Shown here: piece by piece, positions 25,139 to 41,020 of the stretch | Numbering within the stretch: the first letter of the stretch is position 1 | Layout of the letters: every line of letters starts with the position of its first letter | Assembly: GCA_001725155.1 (NCBI GenBank) | Contig: MEFP01000011.1 | Span: 1 to 64,000, forward strand | Origin: Lysobacteraceae bacterium SCN 69-320 | GTDB taxonomy: Bacteria; Pseudomonadota; Gammaproteobacteria; Xanthomonadales; Rhodanobacteraceae | Direction of reading: 5' to 3' | Length of the DNA stretch: 64,000 nucleotides | Position numbers and translations under genes: made by a program | The notes under the pieces: model-generated | Databases searched by the model: none | The model's input: only the letters and a program-made list of their open reading frames with translations | What the model was told of the DNA's origin: nothing

Positions 25139-25878
25139 GCGTCCTCCCAGGCGGCCAGTACGGCCGGCAAGGCCAGGCCCGCGGCCTGCGCGACGACCAG
25201 GTCGGCGGTCGGCGTCAGCGGCGTGGGCTGCGGATTGATTTCGGCGAACCAGGCGCCGTGGCGCTGCGCCAGCGCCGGCAGTCCGGCCGCCGGATAGACC
25301 AGGGCCGAGGTGCCGATCGCGAGCACGGCGTCGCAGTCCTTCGCCGCGGCGTTCGCGCGCTCCAGCGCGTCGGCCGGCAGATTCTCGCCGAACCAGACCA
25401 CGCCGGGCCGCGCAAGGCCGTCGGCATGATGCGGCGAACGCGGCGGTTCGCCGGTCTGCGCGGCGAGCCAGCCCGCGGCGATTTCCAGCTTCGTCACCGA
25501 ACAGACGGTGCGCATGATCGAACCGTGCAGGCAGATCGCGCCGGTCGAGCCGGCGCGCTGGTGCAGGTCGTCGACGTTCTGCGTGACCAGGGTCGTCGTG
25601 CGCCGCTGCGCGAGCTCGACGAGCGCGCGATGCGCCGCATTCGGCTGCGCCGCGGCGACCTGTTCGCGGCGCCAGGCATACCAGCGCCAGACCAGGCCCG
25701 GATCGCGGCGGAAGGCCTCCGGCGTAGCCAGGTCTTCGGGCCGGAAGCGCGCCCAGAGCCCGCTCTGCGCGTCGCGGAACGTGGCGATGCCGGATTCGGC
25801 GGAGATGCCGGCGCCGGTCAGCACGAGAATGTGGCGAGCCCGGCGCAGCTGCGCCGCGAGTGCGTGAATCGCGTCCAT
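25135..25878 (-). CDS. Sirtuin-type NAD-dependent deacylase lacking most zinc ligands
   Basis: A 247-residue sirtuin. The NAD-binding motif GAGISAESGIATFRD is at 22-36, TQNVDDLHQRAG at 99-110, and the catalytic His118 is in CLHGS. The FGENLP motif and the GTSALVYPAAG segment are also kept. The four zinc-binding cysteines of CobB/Sir2 (two CxxC pairs) are mostly missing: only Cys126 lies in that region and the second pair is absent before RPGVVWFGE. It is probably a catalytically competent zinc-free variant, but this is inferred. It is co-transcribed with the slp-like gene. Confidence 0.88.
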   Translation of the reverse strand: MDAIHALAAQLRRARHILVLTGAGISAESGIATFRDAQSGLWARFRPEDLATPEAFRRDPGLVWRWYAWRREQVAAAQPNAAHRALVELAQRRTTTLVTQNVDDLHQRAGSTGAICLHGSIMRTVCSVTKLEIAAGWLAAQTGEPPRSPHHADGLARPGVVWFGENLPADALERANAAAKDCDAVLAIGTSALVYPAAGLPALAQRHGAWFAEINPQPTPLTPTADLVVAQAAGLALPAVLAAWEDA

Positions 25879-26064
25879 GCGGCCAAGTCTCGCATGCGCG
25901 GCGCTCCGCGGGCGTCGGCATGACTTTCGGCGCTGGCCTGCGCGCGGCCGGCCGCGGCATAAACCGCCGTTGCGTCCGGCTTCGGCGCGCCCTGGGGAGG
26001 GCCGCGCCGAACTGCAGGCCGGCAGCGCCGCATCCTTCGTCTTCACTCCATCGGGAGCCTGTCC

Positions 26065-29799
<3,735 letters not shown>

Positions 29800-29804
29800 G
29801 CGCT

Positions 29805-31133
29805 CTGTACGACCGGGCCGCAAGGGGCGAGCGCGCGGTGCTCGTCCAGACCAACAGGGCGGGCGACACCGACGCGGCTGCGCGCCTGGACGAATTCGCC
29901 GAGCTCGCGGCGTCGGCCGGCGCCACGGTCGTCGCGCGGGTGTTCGCCCGCGTCGATGCGCCGAACGCGCGTTTCCTGCTCGGCACCGGCAAGGTCGAGG
30001 AACTGCGCGAGATCAAGCTGGCCAACGAGGCCGACCTGATTCTCGTCAACGACACCTTGAGCCCGGTCCAGGAGCGCAACCTCGAAAAATTCTGCGAATG
30101 CCGCGTGGTCGGCCGTACCGGCCTGATCCTCGACATCTTCGCGCTGCGCGCGCGTTCGCACGAAGGCAAGTTGCAGGTGGAGCTGGCCCAGCTCAAGCAC
30201 ATGGCCACGCGCCTCGTGCGCGGCTGGAGCGGCCTGGACAGCCAGCGCGGCGGCGCGATCGGCCTGCGCGGTCCCGGCGAGACCAAGCTCGAACTCGACC
30301 GGCGCTACCTGCGCGGACGCATACAGCAGCTGCAGGAGCGCCTGGACAAGGTCGCGCTGCAGCGCGAGCAGACGCGGCGCAGCCGCCAGCGCAACGCGAT
30401 CCCGACCGTGTCCCTGGTCGGCTATACCAATGCCGGCAAGTCGACGCTGTTCAACCGCCTCAGCGGTGCCGGCGTGTATGCGGCCGATCAGCTGTTCGCG
30501 ACCCTGGACCCGACCCTGCGGCGCATCGACGGGCTGCCCTGCGGCCCGTTCGTACTGGCCGATACGGTCGGTTTCATCCGCGATCTGCCGCACGATCTCG
30601 TCGCGGCGTTCCAGTCCACTCTGGCCGAGACGCGCGACGCCGACCTGCTGCTGCACGTCGTCGACGCGGCCGATCCCGAGCGCGAGCAGCGCATGGCCGA
30701 CGTGGCGGCGGTGCTGGCCGAAATCGGCGCAGCAGATCTGCCGCAGCTGCTGGTGTTCAACAAGATCGACAGGCTCGACGGCATGACGCCGCGCCGCGAC
30801 GATCTCGACGGCGACCGCCAGGCGCGCGTCTGGATCTCGGCCGCGCAGGACCTGGGCCTGGACCTGCTGCGCGAGGCCATCGTCGCGCAGCTCGGCCGCG
30901 AGCGCCTGCGCATCGTCCTGCAGCTGGCACCGGCGCAGGGCCGCCTGCGTGCGCGGCTGTACGAGGCCGGCGTGGTGCAGCAGGAAAACCCCCTCGACGA
31001 CGGCGGCTGGGCGCTCGTGCTGGATGCACCGCGCCCGCGGCTGCAGGCCCTGTTCGGCCTCGGCGATGGCGATGGCGGCTTCCTGCGCCAGGCGCTGGCG
31101 GCGGCCGTCGCGCCGGCGCAGGGCATCGACTGA
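29805..31133 (+). CDS. hflX: Ribosome-rescue GTPase HflX
   Basis: GTPase that binds and splits stalled ribosomes. The glycine-rich ATP/GTP-linked N-terminal domain (NARFLLGTGKVEEL) and the GTPase domain with GYTNAGKST, the ATLDPTLRR switch, DTVGFIRDLP and NKID motifs are all present. The first ATG/GTG codon is GTG at 29838, but homologues begin MFDRxxxGERA. The same pattern LYDRAARGERAV is encoded just upstream from a CTG codon at 29805, with GAAGG before it. I therefore extend the gene to this CTG (442 residues). It follows hfq by 5 bases. Confidence 0.93.
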   Translation: MYDRAARGERAVLVQTNRAGDTDAAARLDEFAELAASAGATVVARVFARVDAPNARFLLGTGKVEELREIKLANEADLILVNDTLSPVQERNLEKFCECRVVGRTGLILDIFALRARSHEGKLQVELAQLKHMATRLVRGWSGLDSQRGGAIGLRGPGETKLELDRRYLRGRIQQLQERLDKVALQREQTRRSRQRNAIPTVSLVGYTNAGKSTLFNRLSGAGVYAADQLFATLDPTLRRIDGLPCGPFVLADTVGFIRDLPHDLVAAFQSTLAETRDADLLLHVVDAADPEREQRMADVAAVLAEIGAADLPQLLVFNKIDRLDGMTPRRDDLDGDRQARVWISAAQDLGLDLLREAIVAQLGRERLRIVLQLAPAQGRLRARLYEAGVVQQENPLDDGGWALVLDAPRPRLQALFGLGDGDGGFLRQALAAAVAPAQGID

Positions 31134-31534
31134 GGCGACTGCAGTGGCGCGGCGGAGGCACCCGCGGCGTCTCGCCGCAGCGCCCTTGAGTCCGCGAGGA
31201 ACGTCCCGATCTGGCTCAGGCCGCCTCCAGACTTCCGACGTGCCCGCTCATCGACTCCGTCCGGTACAATCCTGCCGCAATCCGTCCCCGACGACGCTCC
31301 GCGTCCGTCAGCCGCGGTTGCCGACCGGACAACCGTATTCCTCCCTGTCCTGTCCCAGCGGTAGCGCAGCGCATCGCGTGAGTGCAGCCGTGGGACCGGA
31401 TCGGTCGCGCCGCCGCGGTTTCGCGGCGCGGCTGCGGGCAGGCCGACGGCACGATGCGGCGGCGCGGTCGGGACGCGGCGGCGGTTCCTACAACGGCGTG
31501 CCGGCGACGGCGCGGACAAACACGAGGTCAACTC
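31134..31534. other. 401-base spacer before hflK
   Basis: No coding frame with family features is present. A TACAAT hexamer at 31265-31270 could be a -10 element for hflKC and would give a leader of about 260 bases. No matching -35, terminator or known RNA element was recognised. Confidence 0.4.
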
Positions 31535-35009
<3,475 letters not shown>

Positions 35010-35013
35010 CCGC

Positions 35014-35054
35014 CGGCAGCGCGGCGCGCCGACGACCGGCGCGCCGCGCTGCCG
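35014..35054. terminator. 18-bp perfect GC hairpin after purA
   Basis: Bases 35014-35031 and 35037-35054 are perfect inverted repeats with a 5-base loop ACGAC. The stem has 18 pairs, nearly all G-C. No T-run follows, so it could be a factor-dependent terminator or an mRNA-protecting 3' hairpin. Confidence 0.6.
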
Positions 35055-35082
35055 TGAGGCTTGACCCGGAGATCCGTTGCGC

Positions 35083-35511
35083 ATGAGTACCGCCGCAGTG
35101 CCGTTCCGCATCCACGGGCTCGATCACATCGTGTTGCGCGCGCGCGATCAGGACGCGCTCGTGCGTTTCTACTGCGAGGTGCTCGGCTGCAGCGTGGAAA
35201 AGCGCCAGGACGCGATCGGCCTGGTGCAGCTGCGCGCAGGTGTGTCGCTGATCGACATCGTCACGGTCCACGGCAAACTCGGCCGCCTCGGCGGTGCGGC
35301 GCCCGGCCGCGATGCCCACAATCTCGATCATCTGTGCCTGCGCATCGCGCCGTTCGACCGGGATGCGCTGTGCGCGCATCTGCGCGCGCACGGCGTGACG
35401 CCGGGCGAGTACGGTTCGCGCTACGGCGCGGAAGGCGAGGGGCCTTCGCTGTACCTGCAGGACATCGAAGGCAACAGGGTCGAACTCAAGGGACCGCCGG
35501 GTCCGGTCTGA
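35083..35511 (+). CDS. VOC (glyoxalase/bleomycin resistance-type) family protein
   Basis: A 142-residue two-module VOC metalloenzyme-like protein. The first module begins GLDHIVLRARDQDALVRFY with the metal His; the second begins HNLDHLCLRIAPF with another His, and a C-terminal Glu appears in DIEGNRVELKG. These are the usual metal ligands. I chose the ATG at 35083 over the TTG six bases upstream. Such proteins can be lyases, isomerases or thiol transferases; the substrate is unknown. It stands alone behind purA. Confidence 0.85.
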   Translation: MSTAAVPFRIHGLDHIVLRARDQDALVRFYCEVLGCSVEKRQDAIGLVQLRAGVSLIDIVTVHGKLGRLGGAAPGRDAHNLDHLCLRIAPFDRDALCAHLRAHGVTPGEYGSRYGAEGEGPSLYLQDIEGNRVELKGPPGPV

Positions 35512-35565
35512 GCATGCCTGCGGCAAACGCGGCGCGATGATCGCGCGGCGCCGGACGGCAATCGG

Positions 35566-36123
35566 TTACAGGGGAATCTCGTCGCGCACCTGATTGACGT
35601 AGGCGAGGATGTCGCGCGCCTGCGCGTTGCCGCGCAGCCATTCGCGCAGTTCCTGCGCGCGCGCATAGTTCGCGCCGAGGCGTTCGCTCCAGAGCTGTTC
35701 GGCGCGGCGCTCGGCTTCGGCGGAGCGCACGCGGTTCTGCCAGGGCTGCGTGAACACCTGGGTCAGCCTGCCGGCCAGCGCGAGACGATCCAGCAGCTGC
35801 CATTCGCCGCGGTCCAGCCAGGCCTCGTCGCAGTGCACGCACAGGTCGATCTGGTTGCGCGCATCGGCACTGAGGCGGAACTTGGTCATGAAGTGGCGGC
35901 ACTTGGGGCAGCACAGCGCGACCGAGGTGTCCTGCACTTCGTCGAGCGCTGCGCCGTCGCCGTCGTTCGGCGCGTGTTCCGGCTGGTTCTCGCGCCAGTG
36001 GCGATACGCGACCAGCGACAGCAGGCTGCCGCCGCAGCCGTCGCAGAACAGCGCCGGCAGGTCTGCCTCGATGCGTGACGGATGCAGGTTGCGGTCTTTG
36101 CAGTGCGGGCAGTTGCTGGCCAT
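35566..36123 (-). CDS. Zinc-ribbon (TFIIB-type) protein of unknown function
   Basis: A 185-residue cytosolic protein with three zinc-type cysteine pairs: CPHC and CDGC in the first 30 residues, CPKC at about 72 and CVHC at about 95 followed by DEAWLDRGEW. The last segment matches the zf-TFIIB (DUF) signature CxxCxGxWLDxGE. The C-terminal 80 residues are helical and rich in Arg and Glu. No partner gene is adjacent; the tRNA-Leu gene lies just upstream on the same strand but is separated by a terminator. Confidence 0.75.
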   Translation of the reverse strand: MASNCPHCKDRNLHPSRIEADLPALFCDGCGGSLLSLVAYRHWRENQPEHAPNDGDGAALDEVQDTSVALCCPKCRHFMTKFRLSADARNQIDLCVHCDEAWLDRGEWQLLDRLALAGRLTQVFTQPWQNRVRSAEAERRAEQLWSERLGANYARAQELREWLRGNAQARDILAYVNQVRDEIPL

Positions 36124-36168
36124 GCGGTTTCCTTCGGAGTGCGCAACGGATTGCCGAATGCGGACAGC

Positions 36169-36193
36169 AAAAGGCCCGCGCTAGGCGGGCCTT
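36169..36193 (-). terminator. Intrinsic terminator of the tRNA-Leu gene
   Basis: Read on the minus strand, AAGGCCCGCC and its complement form a stem over a short CTAG-containing loop and end in CCTTTT. It lies 14 bases beyond the CCA end of the tRNA. Confidence 0.75.
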
Positions 36194-36206
36194 CTGCATT
36201 TCGATT

Positions 36207-36291
<85 letters not shown>

Positions 36292-36330
36292 AGGTGCTTC
36301 GCGATGCATTCGGCGCCGCGAAGGCCGCGA

Positions 36331-36359
36331 ACTATATGGACCGTCGACGAGCTTGTCAA
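36331..36359 (-). promoter_or_regulatory. Near-consensus sigma-70 promoter of tRNA-Leu
   Basis: On the minus strand TTGACA (36359-36354) and TATAGT (36336-36331) are separated by exactly 17 bases. The -35 is perfect. Transcription would start about 33 bases before the tRNA 5' end. Confidence 0.85.
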
Positions 36360-36574
36360 CGCTTTACTTGCAATCACTGCGCAGGTCGGCGAGGCTGCCC
36401 GCGCCGAGAACGATCGGAGCAGCGCAGGCAGTGCGGTTTGCAGGCCGTGCAGCGTCTCCACGACTCCCCCCGGCGCGCGCATGGCGCGTGTCCGGCCGCT
36501 CTCTCACTGCGGGAGAGCTCACCACCGACAAAACCGATGCAGACTCGCTATGCAGTAGTCTGACGAGAGAACAC

Positions 36575-39130
36575 ATGAAGAAAACACGGACTACGACCCC
36601 CTCGCGCGCCAGCGCAAAGAAATCATCCGCCGCGCGTCCCGGCTGGATGCCGGACGCAACCGCGTCCAGACGCGGCAAGCCCGCCGTCGCGCCGTCGCCG
36701 GGCGCCGCGGCGCCGAAACCCTCGGCACAGCGCAAGATGGCCGTCATCGCCGCGGCCGCGGCGACGGCGAAATCGGGCAAGGGCGCCGCCGACGCTGCGC
36801 CGCCGGCGCGCAAGCGCGCGGCGACGGACGAAACCCCGCGTTCGCGTGCGGCGCCGAAAACGCCGGCCGATGCGCCGCGCGCGCGCGCGGCGGCAGCGGA
36901 AATGCCGGCAAAGCCGCGCAAGGGCATCAACGCGGCGACCGGCGCGCAGCTGCCCGATCCGCATGCCGAGCGCGAGCAGCAGCGTTACGAACACCCGATT
37001 CCGAGCCGCGAGGCGATCCTCGCGTTCCTGACCGAGCAGGGACAGCTCATGAACGCCGAGGCCATCGCCAAGGCGCTCGCGCTGACCCACGAGCGCGACT
37101 TCGGCGCGCTGACCAAGCGGCTGGCAGCGATGCTGCGCGACGGCCAGCTGATCCAGAATCGCCGCGGCGGCTACGGCGTGGCGCAGAAGCTCGATCTCGT
37201 GCCCGGCGTCGTGCTCGCCAATCCCGACGGCTACGGCTTCCTCAAGCCCGATGCCGGCGGCGAAGACCTGTATCTGTCGCCGTATGAAATGCGCAAGGTG
37301 CTGCACGGCGACCGCGTGCTCGGCAGTATCGTCGGCGTCGACCGCCGCGGCCGGCGCCAGGGCGCGATCGTCGAGGTGCTGGAGCGGCGTTCGCCGCGTC
37401 TGGTCGGCCGCATCGTCGAACAGGACGGCCTCGTGCTCGTCTCGCCCGACGACCGCCGTGTGCACCAGGATATCCTGATCGCGCCGGGCAAGGATCTCGG
37501 CGCGCGCTCGGGCCAGATCGTCGTCGCCGAGATCACCGAGCCGCCGGGCCTGCACCGCGGTCCGATCGGCCGCGTGCTGGCCGTGCTCGGCGAGCGGCTG
37601 ACGCCGTCGCTGATCGTCGAGATGGCGATCGCCAGTCACGACATTCCGCACGAATGGCCCGACGCTGCATTGCGCGAAGCGGCGCAGGTCGAGCCCGAAG
37701 TCACCGCAGCCGAGATCGCCGGCCGCAAGGATCTGCGCGGCCTGCCGCTCGTCACGATCGACGGCGAGGACGCGCGCGACTTCGACGACGCCGTGTTCGC
37801 CGAGCCGGTGCCCGGCGGCTTCCGCCTCGTCGTGGCCATCGCCGATGTCTCGCACTACGTGCAGCCCGACAGCGCGCTCGACGACGAAGCCTACAAGCGC
37901 GCGACCTCGGTGTATTTCCCGGGCTTCGTCGTGCCGATGCTGCCGGAGACCCTGTCCAACGGCATCTGCTCGCTGAACCCGAAGGTCGAGCGCCTGTGCA
38001 TGGTCTGCGACATGCAGGTCGACCACGACGGCGAAGTGACGAAATCCAAGTTCTATCCGGCCGTCATGCGTTCGCATGCGCGTCTGACCTACAACCAGGT
38101 CTGGCGTGCGCTCGGCGAGAAGGACGCCGCGGCGCGTGCGCAGATCGGCAATCTGATGCCGCATATTGAACATCTGTACCAGCTCTACAAGGTGCTGGCC
38201 AAGGCGCGCAAGAAGCGCGGCGCGATCGACTTCGAGAGCGCCGAGGTCAAGTTCCGTCTGGCGCCGTCGGGCGAGGTGGTGCAGCTCGGCACCGAGCCGC
38301 GCAACGACGCGCACAAGCTCATCGAGGAATGCATGATCGCGGCCAACGTGCAGGCCGCACGCTTCCTGCACAAGCTGCACATTCCGGCGCTGTACCGCGT
38401 GCATGAGTCGCCGCCGGAAGGCAAATATCAGGACCTGCTGGAGTTCCTCAAGGACTTCAGCCTGAAGATGCCGCCGGCCGCCGAAGTGGAGCCGGCCGAC
38501 TTCGCCGGTCTGATCAAGAAGATCCAGAAGCGGCCCGACGCGAGCCTGATCGAGTCGGTGCTGCTGCGTTCGCAGTCGCTGGCGGCCTATCAGCCCGACT
38601 GCGGCGGGCATTTCGGACTGGCGCTGGATGCCTATGCGCATTTCACCTCGCCGATCCGGCGCTATCCGGATCTGCTCGTGCACCGCGCGATACGCCATGC
38701 GCTGGACAAGGGCAAGCCGGCGAGCTACCGCTATTCGCCGGCGGCGATGGCCAGCATGGCCGTGCACTGCTCCAACTGTGGCCGTCGCGCCGAGGAGGCC
38801 GAACGCGACGTCGACGAACGCTACAAGTGCGCCTGGATGGAAAAGCACGTCGGCAGCGAATTCGACGGCATCGTCTCGGGCGTGACCTCGTTCGGCCTGT
38901 TCGTCGAGCTGACCGAGTCCAAGGTCACCGGCCTCGTGCACATCACGCAGCTGCCGAACGACTATTACCATTTCGATCCGATACGGCATCTGCTGACCGG
39001 CGAGCGCCGCGGCCTGAAGTTCCGTCTCGGCGACGCCGTGCGCATCCAGGTGCTGCGCGCGAGCCTCGAGGAACGCAAGATTGATTTCCGCCTCGTGGCG
39101 GAGGAAACCCAGGAGAAGAAGCGGCGATGA
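36575..39130 (+). CDS. rnr: Ribonuclease R with extended basic N-terminal tail
   Basis: A processive 3'-5' exoribonuclease of 851 residues. The first ~125 residues are a disordered Ala/Lys/Arg-rich extension, longer than in E. coli RNase R. Then follow a helix-turn-helix (PSREAILAFLTEQGQLMNAE region), cold-shock domains, the RNB catalytic domain with the Asp cluster DGEDARDFDDAV, and a C-terminal S1 domain (FDGIVSGVTSFGLFVEL). I chose the ATG at 36575 because upstream sequence encodes the tRNA. The stop overlaps the rlmB start by 4 bases. Confidence 0.95.
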   Translation: MKKTRTTTPSRASAKKSSAARPGWMPDATASRRGKPAVAPSPGAAAPKPSAQRKMAVIAAAAATAKSGKGAADAAPPARKRAATDETPRSRAAPKTPADAPRARAAAAEMPAKPRKGINAATGAQLPDPHAEREQQRYEHPIPSREAILAFLTEQGQLMNAEAIAKALALTHERDFGALTKRLAAMLRDGQLIQNRRGGYGVAQKLDLVPGVVLANPDGYGFLKPDAGGEDLYLSPYEMRKVLHGDRVLGSIVGVDRRGRRQGAIVEVLERRSPRLVGRIVEQDGLVLVSPDDRRVHQDILIAPGKDLGARSGQIVVAEITEPPGLHRGPIGRVLAVLGERLTPSLIVEMAIASHDIPHEWPDAALREAAQVEPEVTAAEIAGRKDLRGLPLVTIDGEDARDFDDAVFAEPVPGGFRLVVAIADVSHYVQPDSALDDEAYKRATSVYFPGFVVPMLPETLSNGICSLNPKVERLCMVCDMQVDHDGEVTKSKFYPAVMRSHARLTYNQVWRALGEKDAAARAQIGNLMPHIEHLYQLYKVLAKARKKRGAIDFESAEVKFRLAPSGEVVQLGTEPRNDAHKLIEECMIAANVQAARFLHKLHIPALYRVHESPPEGKYQDLLEFLKDFSLKMPPAAEVEPADFAGLIKKIQKRPDASLIESVLLRSQSLAAYQPDCGGHFGLALDAYAHFTSPIRRYPDLLVHRAIRHALDKGKPASYRYSPAAMASMAVHCSNCGRRAEEAERDVDERYKCAWMEKHVGSEFDGIVSGVTSFGLFVELTESKVTGLVHITQLPNDYYHFDPIRHLLTGERRGLKFRLGDAVRIQVLRASLEERKIDFRLVAEETQEKKRR

Positions 39131-39867
39131 GCCATGAGCTGCTCGTAGGCATCAACTCGGTCGAGGCGGCGCTGAGCCACGACCCCAAGAACATCGTCGA
39201 ACTGTTCATCGAGACCGGCAGCGGCAACGCGCGGCTCAAGGAGCTGTCGGAGCGCGCGCGCGATCTCGGCGTCAAGCCGCACGGCCGCACGCGCGAGCTG
39301 CTGGACCGCATGACCGGTGGCGCGCGCCATCAGGGCGTGGTCGCGCAGTACCGCGCGGCACCGCCGCGCAGCGAGACCGACCTGGCGGCGCTGGTCGAGG
39401 CGGCCGGGCGTGAGGCGCTGGTGCTCGTGCTCGACGGCGTCACCGATCCGCACAATCTCGGTGCCTGCCTGCGCAGTGCCGAGGCGGCCGGCGTAACCGC
39501 GGTCGTCGTGACCAAGGACAAGGCCGTCGGCATCACGCCGATCGTGCGCCGGGCCTCGGCCGGTGCCGCCGACCGCGTGCCGTTCATCGCGGCGACGAAT
39601 CTCGCGCGCACCCTGCGTGCGCTCAAGGATGCCGGCGTCTGGCTGGTCGGCCTGGCCGGCGAAAGCGAGCAGGATTTCTTCGGCGTCGACCTTAAAGGGC
39701 CTATGGCCATCGTCATCGGCAGCGAAGGCGAGGGCCTGCGCCGGCTCACGCGCGAGCAGTGCGACTACCTCGCGAAGATTCCGATGCGCGGCGCGGTGGA
39801 AAGCCTCAACGTGTCGGTCGCGACCGGCATCGCGCTGTTCGAGACCTTGCGTCAGCGTCGCGGCTGA
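39127..39867 (+). CDS. rlmB: 23S rRNA (Gm2251) 2'-O-methyltransferase RlmB
   Basis: SpoU-family (trefoil-knot) enzyme that methylates G2251 of 23S rRNA. The N-terminal substrate-binding domain (LLVGINSVEAAL) is followed by the SPOUT motifs: LDGVTDPHNLGACLRSAEAAGV, IVIGSEGEGLRRL and IPMRGAVESLNVSVATGIALFE. The length of 246 residues is normal. It is coupled to rnr by a 4-base overlap, as in many gammaproteobacteria. Confidence 0.97.
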   Translation: MSHELLVGINSVEAALSHDPKNIVELFIETGSGNARLKELSERARDLGVKPHGRTRELLDRMTGGARHQGVVAQYRAAPPRSETDLAALVEAAGREALVLVLDGVTDPHNLGACLRSAEAAGVTAVVVTKDKAVGITPIVRRASAGAADRVPFIAATNLARTLRALKDAGVWLVGLAGESEQDFFGVDLKGPMAIVIGSEGEGLRRLTREQCDYLAKIPMRGAVESLNVSVATGIALFETLRQRRG

Positions 39868-40464
39868 TTGCTCTTCCTTCGATGCATCCAGGCGATCCGT
39901 GACCTCTGGTCCGGATCGTCGTTGGCGTGCATTGCGTCGGTGAGCGGCGCGCTGCTCTCGCGTCGAGGTCCCGTGTCGTGCGAGCCACCGCCTGCGGAGT
40001 CAGCGGCGAGCGGCAACTCGCGCAGGAGAAAACCGGCGAACAGCATGAGCATCGGATGGGCGGCGAATGTTGACCGATGCGGCGGTGGCTGGCTGGGCGT
40101 ACTGCGTCGCGTTCGCTCATGTGACGGAATCGTCGCGCCAGCAGTTGCGCAGAATCGGAGCGGAGCGGTGACGCATGCGGGCAAAAGCCCGAGCGTGGTG
40201 CGTCCGTCAGAGGAGTGGTGGGTGTTGATGCGCCGGAACAGCGAGCTGCGCCTGCGCGTCGCCGTGTGGCGCTTGCTCGTGTGACGAAATCGCTGCGTCG
40301 CGCGAGCTGTCGCGGCGGAATCAGCGCAGGGCGATGCATGAAAAGGCGGCGTGCAGCGCATCCGTCGGCAGGGCGGCAAGCGGCAAACGCATGGCGACTG
40401 GAGCAATGCCGGAGAGAGCGGCGGCCGAACGGCAGAGGCGCACGTCGGAAACCGACGCTTTGCC
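39868..40464. other. 597-base spacer with short degenerate repeats, no convincing gene
   Basis: Several frames stay open here but their translations are Arg-rich or low-complexity and match no family. A unit GCTC-TGTGACG-AATCG occurs at 40114-40131 and again, with few changes, at 40275-40292, with partly alike flanks. A small hairpin CGGGC/GCCCG lies at 40177-40190. No promoter, tRNA or clear mobile element was seen. It separates rlmB from a convergent exported-protein gene. Confidence 0.5.
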
Positions 40465-40818
40465 TCAGAGAGACGCGGCGAGCGCCGTGTTGTTGAGGTT
40501 TTCGGCGCTGGCGCAGGCCGGCAGGCGGTGTGTCGCAGTTTCGACGTAGCCGGCCGGCGTGATCACGCTGACGGCGATGGTCGTGAAGTGGTCGGCGCAG
40601 CTGATGCGGCGTCGGGCCAGGTCGGCCGTATCGCCGGCGATGACGGACTTGCCGGTCGCATGCCATTCATAGCGGTAGGCCGCGCCCTGCGGCCAGGCTT
40701 CGCAGCGGTAGCCTTCGCGACTGGCCGAGCAGCTCAGATTGGCGGCGCCGGCGACGCCGGAGAAAATGACCGCAAGCCCGATAAGACTGCAGCGCAGCAG
40801 AAGGTGGCCGGTCGTCAT
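40465..40818 (-). CDS. Small exported protein with GYxCEAWPQ motif (paralogue 1)
   Basis: A 117-residue protein with a signal peptide (core LIGLAVIFSGVAGA, cleavage near GAANLSC). The mature domain of about 90 residues has four cysteines and reads LSCSASREGYRCEAWPQ, then a YEW strand, a DT...SCADH turn and a VSVITPAGY...LPAC end. This layout suggests a small Ig-like fold with two disulfides. It is clearly related to the protein at 41021-41464. A GGGGGAAG ribosome site supports the ATG at 40818. Function unknown. Confidence 0.6.
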   Translation of the reverse strand: MTTGHLLLRCSLIGLAVIFSGVAGAANLSCSASREGYRCEAWPQGAAYRYEWHATGKSVIAGDTADLARRRISCADHFTTIAVSVITPAGYVETATHRLPACASAENLNNTALAASL

Positions 40819-41020
40819 GTGCTTCCCCCGCGTTGGGCCGGACGTTAGTGCCAGTCAGATACCGCACCGCAGTCGCCACGCTCAGGGGGCGCGAGACGAC
40901 TGCGGTGCGACAGGGCGTTGCGGAGCCCGATTGACACTACTCGGAAGCGGAGCCAGCCAGGGCTCACGCAACCGGCACAACGATTGTTACCAAGCGTTAC
41001 ACAACGGACCGGCCACAGGT

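Noticed and set aside
40351-40848. 165-residue plus-strand frame opposite the first GYxCEAWPQ protein
   Set aside because: The minus-strand product has a signal peptide, ribosome site and a paralogue nearby; the plus frame has none.
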